DNA of 12,728 nucleotides from Azohydromonas lata NBRC 102462 (GCA_945878385.1 CAMCTE010000054.1:1-12728); one strand, 5' to 3'. Shown: positions 1-6,826, counted from the stretch's first letter. The notes: generated by a model from the sequence alone, not told the origin. Program-made: numbers and translations.

Positions 1-56
1 CCCGAAGTACACGATCAACCATGCGCGCGAGAACCACTGAAGGCTGAGGCCCCGCC

Positions 57-1118
57 GTGCTGGTTTTGGGAATCGAGTCCAGTTGCGACGAAACCGGCGT
101 GGCGCTGGTGGAGTTCGATGCGGCGTCTGCGGAATGGCCGCGCTTGCGCGCCCAGGGCCTGCACACGCAGATCGACATGCACAAGGCCTACGGTGGCGTG
201 GTGCCGGAATTGGCCTCGCGCGACCATATCCGCCGCGTGGTGCCCTTGGTGCGGCAGGTGATGGAGGAGGGTGCGTGCACCTTGCTCGAAGTGGATGTGG
301 TGGCCTACACCGCCGGGCCGGGCCTGGCCGGTGCACTCCTGGTGGGGGCCGGCGCGGCGCAAGCCTTGGCCGTGTCGCTGGGCAAGCCCGTCGTGCCGGT
401 GCACCACCTCGAAGGCCACCTCCTGTCGCCTTTCTTGTCAGCTGACTCGCCTGAGTTCCCCTTTGTGGCCCTGTTGGTCAGCGGTGGGCACACCCAACTC
501 ATGCGCGTGCAGGGTGTGGGCCGTTATGAATTGCTCGGCGAATCCATTGACGATGCAGCCGGAGAGGCCTTCGACAAGTGCGCCAAGCTCATCGGGCTGG
601 ACTATCCGGGCGGCGCGGCGCTTTCGCGCTTGGCCCAGCAGGGCCGCGCCGCGGCCTACGCTTTCCCACGCCCGCTGATGCACAGTGGAGACCTGGATTT
701 TTCCTTTGCGGGCCTGAAGACATCGGTGGCCACGCAGGTGAGGAAGCTGCAGGGGCCTCAAGCCCTCGGCGAAGACGCCGGTTTGACCGAAACCGAGCGC
801 GCCGATGTGGCTGCTTCCACCCAGGCGGCCATCGTGGAGGTGCTGGTGCGCAAGAGCGTGGCGGCCTTGAAGCAAACCGGCTTGAAGCGCCTGGTGGTGG
901 CCGGTGGCGTGGGTGCCAACAGCGTACTGCGCGCGCACCTCAACGCCGCCTGCGCGCGGCTGAGGACCCGGGTGCACTACCCGGAACTGGCGCTGTGCAC
1001 CGACAACGGCGCAATGATTGCGCTGGCCGCAGCGATGCGGCTTCAATCGGGCGTGGAGCAGCCGATGGCCGCGGGGGCGTTCGAGGTGAAGCCGCGGTGG
1101 CCTTTGGTGTCTGGCTGA
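57..1118 (+). CDS. tsaD: tRNA N6-adenosine threonylcarbamoyltransferase TsaD
   Basis: TsaD (formerly Gcp/YgjD) transfers the threonylcarbamoyl group from TC-AMP to A37 of tRNAs that read ANN codons. It acts in the cytoplasm with TsaB and TsaE. The 353-residue length fits the family. Visible motifs are the N-terminal GIESSCDET (residues 5-13), HHLEGH (116-121, supplying metal ligands H117 and H121), SGGHT (142-146) and CTDNGAMIA (314-322, with metal ligand D316). The start is GTG at 57: an in-frame TGA lies at 45-47 and no other start codon falls between, and a GAGG at 46-49 gives a reasonable ribosome site 7 bases upstream. The next gene, vapB, begins 51 bases after the stop and appears to have its own promoter. 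No terminator is visible after tsaD. The identification is secure. Confidence 0.97.
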   Translation: MLVLGIESSCDETGVALVEFDAASAEWPRLRAQGLHTQIDMHKAYGGVVPELASRDHIRRVVPLVRQVMEEGACTLLEVDVVAYTAGPGLAGALLVGAGAAQALAVSLGKPVVPVHHLEGHLLSPFLSADSPEFPFVALLVSGGHTQLMRVQGVGRYELLGESIDDAAGEAFDKCAKLIGLDYPGGAALSRLAQQGRAAAYAFPRPLMHSGDLDFSFAGLKTSVATQVRKLQGPQALGEDAGLTETERADVAASTQAAIVEVLVRKSVAALKQTGLKRLVVAGGVGANSVLRAHLNAACARLRTRVHYPELALCTDNGAMIALAAAMRLQSGVEQPMAAGAFEVKPRWPLVSG

Positions 1119-1126
1119 CATCATAT

Positions 1127-1154
1127 TTGATGCGATAATGCATCACACTAGATT
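1127..1154 (+). promoter_or_regulatory. Candidate vapBC promoter with overlapping palindromic operator
   Basis: A perfect inverted repeat, TGATGC (1128-1133) and GCATCA (1140-1145), flanks the six bases GATAAT (1134-1139). A promoter candidate overlaps it: TTGATG (1127-1132) as -35 and TAGATT (1149-1154) as -10 with a 16-base spacer. GATAAT itself could be an alternative -10. VapB-type antitoxins commonly repress their own operon by binding inverted repeats over the promoter, so the position fits. The promoter elements are weak matches, and the operator role is inferred from symmetry and position only. Confidence 0.45.
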
Positions 1155-1169
1155 CAACTTTCATCTGCC

Positions 1170-1373
1170 ATGCGAACGACTGTCTCCATCGATGACGAGT
1201 TGTACCGCCGCGCACTCGAGGTGGCCGATCCCCACATGGACAAGTCCGATCTGTTTCGGGAAGCGGTGAAGGTGTTTGTGCGCATCCAATCGGCCAAGCG
1301 GCTTGCAGCGCTGGGAGGTCACGCGCCCAAGATGCAGCGCGTGCCGCGGCGTGGTGCAGGGCAAGCGCCGTGA
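1170..1373 (+). CDS. vapB: VapB-family antitoxin
   Basis: A small 67-residue protein that opens with MRTTVSIDDELYRRALEVAD, the characteristic beginning of the VapB antitoxin family (PF09957 type), whose N-terminus forms a ribbon-helix-helix-like DNA-binding dimer. The C-terminal part, around the LAALGGHAP stretch (residues 45-53), should wrap around and block the toxin. The expected role is to neutralise the adjacent PIN-domain toxin and to repress the operon. The stop codon overlaps the toxin's GTG start by four bases (GTGA, 1370-1373), typical of translationally coupled antitoxin-toxin pairs. No clear Shine-Dalgarno precedes ATG 1170, and if the -10 at 1149 is used the leader would be very short. 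The family call is good; the DNA target and partner specificity are inferred. Confidence 0.87.
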   Translation: MRTTVSIDDELYRRALEVADPHMDKSDLFREAVKVFVRIQSAKRLAALGGHAPKMQRVPRRGAGQAP

Positions 1374-1768
1374 ACGGCGTACTGGTCGACACCTCGGTTT
1401 GGGTCGACCACTTCCGCCGTTCGAACGGATCCCTCGTGCACTTGTTGAGCATCGACCGTGTATGGGTCCACCCGTGGGTGATCGGCGAGGTCGCCTGTGG
1501 CAGGCCACCGCAGCGGACTGCCACCCTGCAGGCGATGCGCGCCTTGCAGGTCAGCGCACAACCCACCCCCGACGAGGTCCTGGCCTTCGTTGAGCGGGAT
1601 CAACTGTTTGGGTCCGGCTGCGGTCTGATCGATCTGACCCTGCTGGCCTCCACGTTGATGACACCGGGTCTGCAGTTGTGGACGATGGACGCTCGCCTGG
1701 CCCGCTGGGCACAGCAATTCGGTGTGTGCTTCACGCCTTCCCTTCATGAACCTGGACCTGCATGGTGA
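1370..1768 (+). CDS. vapC: VapC-family PIN-domain toxin (ribonuclease)
   Basis: A 132-residue PIN-domain protein. VapC toxins are Mg2+-dependent endoribonucleases that typically cleave tRNA or rRNA when the antitoxin is degraded. The acidic active-site residues are all present: D7 in LVDTSVWVDHF, E40 in VIGEVACG, D88 in GCGLIDLTLLAS and D107 in WTMDARL, so the enzyme looks intact. Its GTG start overlaps the antitoxin stop by four bases. At the other end its TGA (1766-1768) lies inside the start of the broken aminotransferase gene (ATG 1762), a 7-base overlap. The RNA target cannot be read from the sequence. The domain call is firm; toxicity in this host is inferred from the family. Confidence 0.91.
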   Translation: MNGVLVDTSVWVDHFRRSNGSLVHLLSIDRVWVHPWVIGEVACGRPPQRTATLQAMRALQVSAQPTPDEVLAFVERDQLFGSGCGLIDLTLLASTLMTPGLQLWTMDARLARWAQQFGVCFTPSLHEPGPAW

Positions 1769-2674
1769 CGCCTTTCGATACCCGCCCCGCCGTCGACAGC
1801 CTCCCGGGTTCCAAGATCCGCGAGGTGGCCAACGCCGGCATGGGTCGTGGTGATGTGCTGGCGTTCTGGTTCGGAGAGAGTGACGAAGTCACCCCGCCGG
1901 CCGTGCGCGAGGCGGCACAGGCCTCCTTGCAGGCCGGAGAAACCTTCTATTCACACAACCTGGGCTTGCCGGAGCTGCGCGAGGCACTGGCCGCCTACAC
2001 CGCGGCCCTGCATCAGCCTGTCGGTGTGGACCGCATCGCGGTCACGTCTTCGGGCGTGAGTGCGCTGATGCTCGCGCAGCAACTGTTGCTCAGTCCGGGT
2101 GACGAAGTGGTGGCCATCGTGCCCGTGTGGCCCAACCTCACTGCGCAGCCGCAGATTCTGGGCGCCAGCGTGCGCCGCGTGTCTTTGCGCCCGGATGCGC
2201 TGGGTCGTTGGGTGCTGGACTTGGGCGAACTGCTGGCAGCCATCACGCCGCGCACGCGGGCGCTGCTGGTCAACTCACCGAACAACCCCACGGGCTGGAG
2301 CATGACGCGCGCAGAACAGTCAGCGGTGCTGGCCCACTGCCGCCGCACGGGCACCTGGGTATTGGCTGATGAGGTGTACGAGCGCATGTGGTTTGGCCCC
2401 GGGGAGGATGGCTGTGCGGGCTGCGCGCCTTCCTTTTTGGATGTTGCCCAGGAGGATGCCCGATGGTGGTTTGTATGCCTTCCTTCAGGTTCCCCGGGTG
2501 CCGGATTCGCTGGCCCTGGCCAAGCGGCTGTTGCGGGACCACGGCCTGGGCTTGGCGCCCGGGGCGGCCTTCGGTGACGAGGGTGAGGGGTGGCTGCGTT
2601 GGTGCTTTGCCTCGAAAGACCCTCAGCGCCTGGTGCAGGGCGCGAAGCGGTTGCGCGCGGGACTTGGCCTCTAG
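1762..2674 (+). pseudogene. Broken class I/II PLP-dependent aminotransferase (internal deletion with frameshift)
   Basis: The first 234 codons, from ATG 1762, read as the N-terminal two thirds of a fold-type I aminotransferase. They include FYSHNLGLPELREAL (residues 62-76), the PNNPTG motif (173-178, carrying the PLP-contacting Asn) and LADEVYERMW (201-210, with the conserved Asp and Tyr). At about 2458-2462 the homology jumps to a different frame. From 2462 the text continues as the family's C-terminal segment (DGGLYAFLQV, then GEGWLRWCFA with the carboxylate-binding Arg) and stops at TAG 2672-2674. The block between them, about 85-90 residues in relatives, is missing. It normally holds the SFSK lysine that binds PLP and the following GWR segment. 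If translated, the first frame runs on to TGA at 2575-2577, giving 271 residues with a nonsense tail and no catalytic lysine. Enzyme activity is not expected. The original substrate cannot be assigned. Confidence 0.85.
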
Positions 2675-2697
2675 TGGGCCGGCTGCCTGTTTTCTCG

Positions 2698-2703
2698 TAC
2701 AAT
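2698..2703 (+). promoter_or_regulatory. Candidate -10 element of the rpsO promoter
   Basis: TACAAT matches the sigma-70 -10 consensus at five of six positions. It lies 160 bases before the rpsO start and about 25 bases after the stop of the aminotransferase remnant, where an rpsO promoter is expected. No good -35 hexamer is visible 16-18 bases upstream, so the call rests on the -10 and on position. Confidence 0.4.
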
Positions 2704-2762
2704 ACGCAATGCTCTTGATTGCAGGGGCACCACCCACGGCGCCGGTCGGTTTCACTGGCGTT

Positions 2763-2819
2763 CGCGAGTTCAACCCGAAACCGTATGGCGGCCAGCTCCT
2801 TTCCGGGGTTGAAAACGCG
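2763..2819 (+). promoter_or_regulatory. Structured rpsO leader helix (possible S15 autoregulatory site)
   Basis: The rpsO leader contains a long-range helix. TTCAACCC (2769-2776) pairs perfectly with GGGTTGAA (2806-2813). After a small purine internal loop (AG at 2767-2768 against AA at 2814-2815), CGCG (2763-2766) pairs with CGCG (2816-2819). In several bacterial groups ribosomal protein S15 represses its own mRNA by binding a leader structure that mimics its 16S rRNA site. A helix at this place fits such a role, but binding is inferred and the structure was found by eye. Confidence 0.4.
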
Positions 2820-2863
2820 CCCTGCGGTGTTCGGATTTCATCCTGGAAACTGCAGAGGAAAAC

Positions 2864-3133
2864 ATGTCCGCAGCCGACATCAACAAGGCCGATATCGTCA
2901 AGTCCCACGCCCGTGGCACCAATGACACCGGCAGCCCCGAAGTGCAGGTGGCTCTGATCACCGCCCGCATCAACGACCTGACCCCCCATTTCAAGCAGCA
3001 CGCCAAGGACCACCATGGCCGCCGCGGCTTGCTGCGCCTGGTCAACCAGCGCAAGCGCCTGTTGGCCTACTTGAAGGACCGCGACGCCGACCGTTATGTG
3101 GCCCTGATCCAAAAGCTCGGCCTGCGCAAGTGA
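2864..3133 (+). CDS. rpsO: 30S ribosomal protein S15
   Basis: The 89-residue length is that of bacterial S15, and the protein reads clearly as the family: TGSPEVQVALITARINDLTPHF, then the basic HHGRRGLLRLVNQRKRLLAYL core, ending in LIQKLGLRK. S15 binds the central domain of 16S rRNA early in 30S assembly. ATG 2864 is preceded by AGAGGAA (2854-2860), a good ribosome-binding site. The gene has a promoter candidate and structured leader upstream and an intrinsic terminator downstream, so it may be largely its own transcription unit, with pnp following as in many bacteria. Confidence 0.98.
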   Translation: MSAADINKADIVKSHARGTNDTGSPEVQVALITARINDLTPHFKQHAKDHHGRRGLLRLVNQRKRLLAYLKDRDADRYVALIQKLGLRK

Positions 3134-3151
3134 TATTGAATTGACGAACAG

Positions 3152-3193
3152 AGGCCTGTCTGGGTTCATTCCAGCACAGGCTTCTTTCGTTTT
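3152..3193 (+). terminator. Rho-independent terminator after rpsO
   Basis: AGGCCTGT (3152-3159) pairs with ACAGGCTT (3176-3183, one G-U pair). Inside it CTGG (3160-3163) pairs with CCAG (3171-3174) around a 7-base loop, with one bulged C at 3175. The stem is followed by the T-rich run CTTTCGTTTT (3184-3193). It starts 19 bases after the rpsO stop. The stem is good and the T tract imperfect, so partial read-through into pnp is likely. Confidence 0.75.
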
Positions 3194-3216
3194 GGAGCCG
3201 GCGCAACGCGCGGTGT

Positions 3217-3286
3217 TGATGTGTCATTCCAAGGGGGTTGCGGCCATGAGGCGCCCCCCGGCAGCAGCTCCCCTGGAATGGCATCA
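3217..3286 (+). promoter_or_regulatory. Long inverted repeat in the pnp leader (candidate RNase III/PNPase control hairpin)
   Basis: Two arms match as an imperfect inverted repeat. TGATG (3217-3221), CATTCCA (3225-3231) and GGGG (3233-3236) pair respectively with CATCA (3282-3286), TGGAATG (3274-3280) and CCCC (3270-3273). The resulting stem is about 16 paired bases with small bulges, and further inner pairing is possible between GTTGC and GCAGC. In Escherichia coli, pnp is controlled through RNase III cleavage of a leader stem-loop followed by PNPase-dependent decay. A long duplex between rpsO and pnp suits an equivalent mechanism, but that function is inferred. The remaining gap bases (3287-3401) show only the pnp ribosome site. 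Confidence 0.45.
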
Positions 3287-3401
3287 CGCCACGGCGACCG
3301 GCAACCGCAACGGCGGCACGGGAATCTGAGCTCATCCTTCGCCATGCGCGGCTACACGCCGCCACGCGATGCCCGCAGCCGCCTCCAACCGGAGCAAACG
3401 C

Positions 3402-5729
3402 ATGAGCCTATTCAACAAAGTCACCAAGACCTTCCAGTGGGGTCCCCACACCGTCACGATGGAAACGGGCGAGATCGCCCGCCAATCCAGCGGCGCAGTG
3501 CTGGTGGACATCGAAGGCACCGTCGTGCTGGCCACCGTCGTGGCCAAGAGCGAAGCCAAGGCCGGCCAGGACTTCTTTCCCCTGACCGTGGACTACATCG
3601 AGAAGACCTACGCCGCCGGCCGCATCCCGGGCAGCTTCTTCAAGCGCGAAGGCCGCCCCAGTGAGCTGGAAACGCTGACCAGCCGCCTGATCGACCGCCC
3701 CATCCGCCCGCTGTTCCCCGATGGCTTCTTCAATGAAGTGCAGGTGGTGGTGCATGTGCTGAGCCTGAACCCCGAAGTGCAGGCCGACATCGCCGCGCTC
3801 ATCGGCACCAGCGCCGCGCTGTCCGTTTCCGGCATCCCGTTCAACGGCCCGATCGGTGCCGCACGCGTGGGCTACATCAACGGCGAGTACGTGCTCAACC
3901 CGGGCAAGGCCGACCTGGCCAATTCCAAGCTCGACCTCGTCGTGGCCGGTACGGAAAGCGCCGTGCTGATGGTGGAATCCGAAGCCGACCAGCTCACCGA
4001 AGAGGTGATGCTGGGCGCCGTGGTATTCGGTCACGAGCAGGGCAACATCGCCATCGCTGCCATCAATGAACTGGTGCGCGACGCGGGCAAGCCCGAGTGG
4101 AACTGGCAGGCGCCCGCCAAGGATGAAGACTTCATCGCCAAGGTGACGAACCTGGGCGAAGAGAAGCTGCGCGCGGCCTACCAAATCCGCAGCAAGCAGG
4201 CCCGCACCCAAGCCTGCCGCGACGCCTATTCGGCGGTCATGGATGGCCTGAAGGCCGAGGGCATTGCCTTTGACGGCGTGAAGGTGGAAGGCCTGCTGTT
4301 CGAGATCGAGTCGCGCATCGTTCGTGGCCAGATCTTGGCCGGTGAGCCCCGCATCGACGGCCGCGATACGCGTACCGTGCGCCCCATCGAAATCCGCAAC
4401 AGCGTGTTGCCGCGCGCCCACGGCTCGGCGCTGTTCACGCGTGGCGAAACCCAGGCCTTGGTGATTGCCACGCTGGGCACGGAACAAGACGCGCAGAAGA
4501 TCGACGCGCTGGCCGGTGAGTTCACCGACCGCTTCCTGTTCCACTACAACATGCCTCCCTTCGCCACGGGCGAGACCGGTCGCGTGGGAAGCCCCAAGCG
4601 CCGCGAGATCGGCCACGGCCGTCTGGCCAAGCGCGCCCTGGTACCCTTGCTGCCCAGCAAGGAAGAGTTCCCCTATGTGGTGCGCGTGGTCTCCGAGATC
4701 ACCGAGTCCAATGGTTCTTCTTCCATGGCCTCGGTGTGCGGCGGCTGCCTGGCGCTGATGGACGCGGGTGTGCCGATGAAGGCCCATGTGGCCGGCATCG
4801 CCATGGGCCTGATCAAGGAAGGCAACCGCTTTGCGGTGCTGACCGACATCCTGGGCGATGAAGATCACCTGGGCGACATGGACTTCAAGGTGGCCGGTAC
4901 CACCGCTGGAATCTCCGCCCTGCAGATGGATATCAAGATCCAGGGCATCACCAAGGAAATCATGCAGGTGGCACTGGCCCAGGCCAAGGAAGCCCGCTTG
5001 CACATCCTGGGCAAGATGCAGGGCGCGATGGGCGAGGCCAAGACCGAGCTGTCCGAGTTCGCACCGCGCCTGTATTCGATGAAGATCAACCCCGAGAAGA
5101 TCCGTGATGTGATCGGCAAGGGCGGCGCCACCATCCGCGCGCTGACCGAAGAAACCGGCACCACGATCGACATCGGCGAAGACGGCACCATCACCATCGC
5201 CTCCACCGATGGCGAGCGCGCCGCTTTGGCCAAGAAGCGCATCGAGGAGATCACCGCTGAAGCCGAAGTGGGCAGGGTCTATGAAGGCCCGGTCACCAAG
5301 ATCCTGGACTTTGGTGCCCTCATCAACATCCTGCCCGGCAAGGACGGCCTGCTGCACATCAGCCAGATCGCGCACCAGCGCGTGGAGCGTGTGGAAGACT
5401 TCCTCAAGGAAGGTCAAGTGGTGCAGGTCAAGGTGCTGGAGACCGACGAGAAGGGCCGCATCAAGCTGTCGATGAAGGCGCTGCTCGAGCGTCCGGAAGG
5501 CATGCCGGAAGAGGAAGACCGCCCCCGTCGTGAATTCCGCGACCGCGGCGATCGTGGTGATCGCGGCGACCGTGGTGACCGCCCCCGTCGTGAGCGCAGT
5601 GACCGAGGTGAGCGCAGCGACCGTGGCGAGCGCCGCGGCCCGGCCCATCAGTCTGAGCATCCGAGCGAAGGTGGCGAAGGCGGCGGTGACGCCGGTCAAG
5701 CCCAGCAGCAGCAACAGCAACAGCAGTAA
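3402..5729 (+). CDS. pnp: Polyribonucleotide nucleotidyltransferase (PNPase)
   Basis: PNPase is a trimeric 3'-5' exoribonuclease that uses phosphate to degrade RNA. From ATG 3402 the protein has 775 residues, against about 711 in E. coli. Domains in order are the first RNase PH domain (about 10-145, with FFKREGRPSE near 79-88), the helical linker (about 240-310), the second RNase PH domain (about 315-540), a KH domain with the IGKGG loop (571-575), and an S1 domain (about 622-692). The active-site residues S439-S441, D486 and D492 are present. The extra length is a charged low-complexity tail with DRG repeats (714-725) ending in eight glutamines (768-775). ATG 3402 is chosen because GGAG (3391-3394) lies 7 bases upstream and the protein then opens in the family fashion (MSLFNKVTKTFQWG). 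An upstream in-frame ATG at 3369 would add 11 unrelated residues. Confidence 0.97.
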   Translation: MSLFNKVTKTFQWGPHTVTMETGEIARQSSGAVLVDIEGTVVLATVVAKSEAKAGQDFFPLTVDYIEKTYAAGRIPGSFFKREGRPSELETLTSRLIDRPIRPLFPDGFFNEVQVVVHVLSLNPEVQADIAALIGTSAALSVSGIPFNGPIGAARVGYINGEYVLNPGKADLANSKLDLVVAGTESAVLMVESEADQLTEEVMLGAVVFGHEQGNIAIAAINELVRDAGKPEWNWQAPAKDEDFIAKVTNLGEEKLRAAYQIRSKQARTQACRDAYSAVMDGLKAEGIAFDGVKVEGLLFEIESRIVRGQILAGEPRIDGRDTRTVRPIEIRNSVLPRAHGSALFTRGETQALVIATLGTEQDAQKIDALAGEFTDRFLFHYNMPPFATGETGRVGSPKRREIGHGRLAKRALVPLLPSKEEFPYVVRVVSEITESNGSSSMASVCGGCLALMDAGVPMKAHVAGIAMGLIKEGNRFAVLTDILGDEDHLGDMDFKVAGTTAGISALQMDIKIQGITKEIMQVALAQAKEARLHILGKMQGAMGEAKTELSEFAPRLYSMKINPEKIRDVIGKGGATIRALTEETGTTIDIGEDGTITIASTDGERAALAKKRIEEITAEAEVGRVYEGPVTKILDFGALINILPGKDGLLHISQIAHQRVERVEDFLKEGQVVQVKVLETDEKGRIKLSMKALLERPEGMPEEEDRPRREFRDRGDRGDRGDRGDRPRRERSDRGERSDRGERRGPAHQSEHPSEGGEGGGDAGQAQQQQQQQQ
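5541..5582 (+). repeat. 9-bp tandem repeat in pnp encoding Asp-Arg-Gly units
   Basis: Four consecutive 9-base units of the form GAYCGNGGY (5541-5576), followed by a partial fifth, encode D-R-G four times and then D-R. Two related Asp/Glu-Arg-Gly blocks follow up to about residue 744. The repeats differ only at third codon positions, suggesting replication slippage with later synonymous drift. The encoded tail is probably disordered. Confidence 0.8.
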
Positions 5730-5754
5730 GCGCCAAGGGGGCTTGCGGCCAGTT

Positions 5755-5781
5755 GCGGCACCTCGTGCAAGCGAGTGCCGC
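5755..5781 (+). other. Hairpin without T tract downstream of pnp
   Basis: GCGGCA (5755-5760) pairs with TGCCGC (5776-5781), and CTCG (5762-5765) pairs with CGAG (5772-5775). This leaves one bulged C (5761) and a 6-base loop. It starts 26 bases after the pnp stop. No T run follows, so it is not a standard intrinsic terminator. It could protect the pnp mRNA 3' end or mark a processing point; function is unknown. Confidence 0.35.
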
Positions 5782-5806
5782 TGCTGCCGGCCCCCAGAAC
5801 ACGCCC

Positions 5807-6814
5807 ATGACCCAGATGATGAAGGCCATCGAAATCTCCAGCTACGGCGGGCCCGAGGTGCTGCGCCCCGTGCAGCGCCCGCAGCCTGCGGCGGCCGCGG
5901 GTGAATTGCTCATCCGTGTCAGTGCCTCCGGTGTGAACCGGCCCGATGTGCTCCAACGCAAGGGCCTGTACCCGATGCCTCCTGGGGTGTCGGACTTGCC
6001 GGGCCTGGAGATCGCCGGCGTGGTGGAAGCGGGTTCTGCGCAAGACCTTGCCCAGGCTGGCGTTGCCATCGGCGACCGCGTGTGTGCCCTGGTGGCCGGC
6101 GGCGGCTACGCGCAGTACTGTGTGGCGCCAGTGGGGCAGGTACTGCCCATTCCCAAGGGCTTGACGGACCTGGAGGCTGCCAGCCTGCCCGAGACCTTCT
6201 TCACCGTGTGGCAGAACGTGTTCGAGATCGCGCGCCTGCAGCCCGGTGAATCCCTGTTGGTGCAGGGCGGCTCCAGCGGCATCGGCGTCACGGCCATTCA
6301 ATTGGCCAAGGCTTTCGGTTGCACCGTCATCGTCACCGTGGGCGCCGATGACAAGGGTCGTGAGTGCCTGAAGCTCGGTGCGGATCACTTCATCAACTAC
6401 AAGTCGCAGGATTTCGCTGCGGAAGCCCTGAAGCTCACGGGCGGCGCCGGCGTGAATGTGGTGCTGGACATGGTGGGCGGCGCCTACATCGGCCGCGAGG
6501 TGCAGTGCCTGGCCAACGATGGGCGCTTGGCCTTGATCGCTACGCAAGGTGGCAATGACAGTGCCTTTGACTGCGGCGTGGTGCTGCGCAAGCGCTTGGC
6601 CATCACCGGCTCCACGCTGCGCCCACGCCCCCTGGCCTACAAGGCCATGTTGGCCCGCGGCCTGCGCGAGAAGGTGTGGCCCTTGATCGAGTCCGGTGCC
6701 ATTCGCCCGGTGATCCACAGTGTCTTTGATGCCCACGCGCCCGATGGCGCGGAGCAGGCCCATCGGCTGATGGAGTCCAGCACCCATGTGGGCAAGATCA
6801 TGCTTTCTTGGTAG
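5807..6814 (+). CDS. NAD(P)H quinone oxidoreductase, zinc-free MDR family (PIG3/zeta-crystallin type)
   Basis: A 335-residue member of the medium-chain dehydrogenase/reductase superfamily. The start, KAIEISSYGGPEVL, and SGVNRPDVLQRKGLYPMPPG (41-60) are typical of the quinone oxidoreductase branch. The nucleotide-binding motif VQGGSSGIGVTAIQLAKAFG (152-171) forms the Rossmann turn, and the structural and catalytic zinc cysteines of alcohol dehydrogenases are absent. The family reduces quinones or related electrophiles with NADPH in the cytoplasm; the physiological substrate here is unknown. ATG 5807 is used because the family begins close to MKAIEI; the in-frame ATGs at 5816 and 5819 are equally possible, and none has a convincing ribosome site. 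It sits between pnp and tpiA, whose start is only a few bases downstream, so co-transcription with tpiA is likely. Confidence 0.9.
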   Translation: MTQMMKAIEISSYGGPEVLRPVQRPQPAAAAGELLIRVSASGVNRPDVLQRKGLYPMPPGVSDLPGLEIAGVVEAGSAQDLAQAGVAIGDRVCALVAGGGYAQYCVAPVGQVLPIPKGLTDLEAASLPETFFTVWQNVFEIARLQPGESLLVQGGSSGIGVTAIQLAKAFGCTVIVTVGADDKGRECLKLGADHFINYKSQDFAAEALKLTGGAGVNVVLDMVGGAYIGREVQCLANDGRLALIATQGGNDSAFDCGVVLRKRLAITGSTLRPRPLAYKAMLARGLREKVWPLIESGAIRPVIHSVFDAHAPDGAEQAHRLMESSTHVGKIMLSW

Positions 6815-6826
6815 GGGATGAACGCC

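Noticed and set aside
2..40. Possible C-terminal tail of an upstream gene (13 codons ending in TGA 38-40, reading PKYTINHARENH)
   Set aside because: It is plausible as a gene end but far too short to identify or to distinguish from a chance open frame.
1115..1139. CTGACA and GATAAT as the vapBC promoter pair
   Set aside because: The spacer is only 13 bases, too short for a normal sigma-70 promoter. The GATAAT is kept only as an alternative -10 inside the palindrome.
2369..2674. Separate small gene made of the aminotransferase C-terminal frame
   Set aside because: Homology starts only at about 2462, no domain is complete, and the fragment is better explained as the second half of the deleted aminotransferase gene.
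3141..3170. TTGACG as a -35 element for a pnp promoter after rpsO
   Set aside because: The bases 16-18 positions downstream do not resemble a -10 and the site lies inside the rpsO terminator stem.
3408..5720. Very long open frame on the minus strand opposite pnp (770 codons)
   Set aside because: It mirrors the pnp codon structure in high-GC DNA, its translation is His/Gly/Leu-rich with no recognisable domain, and pnp is certain on the other strand.
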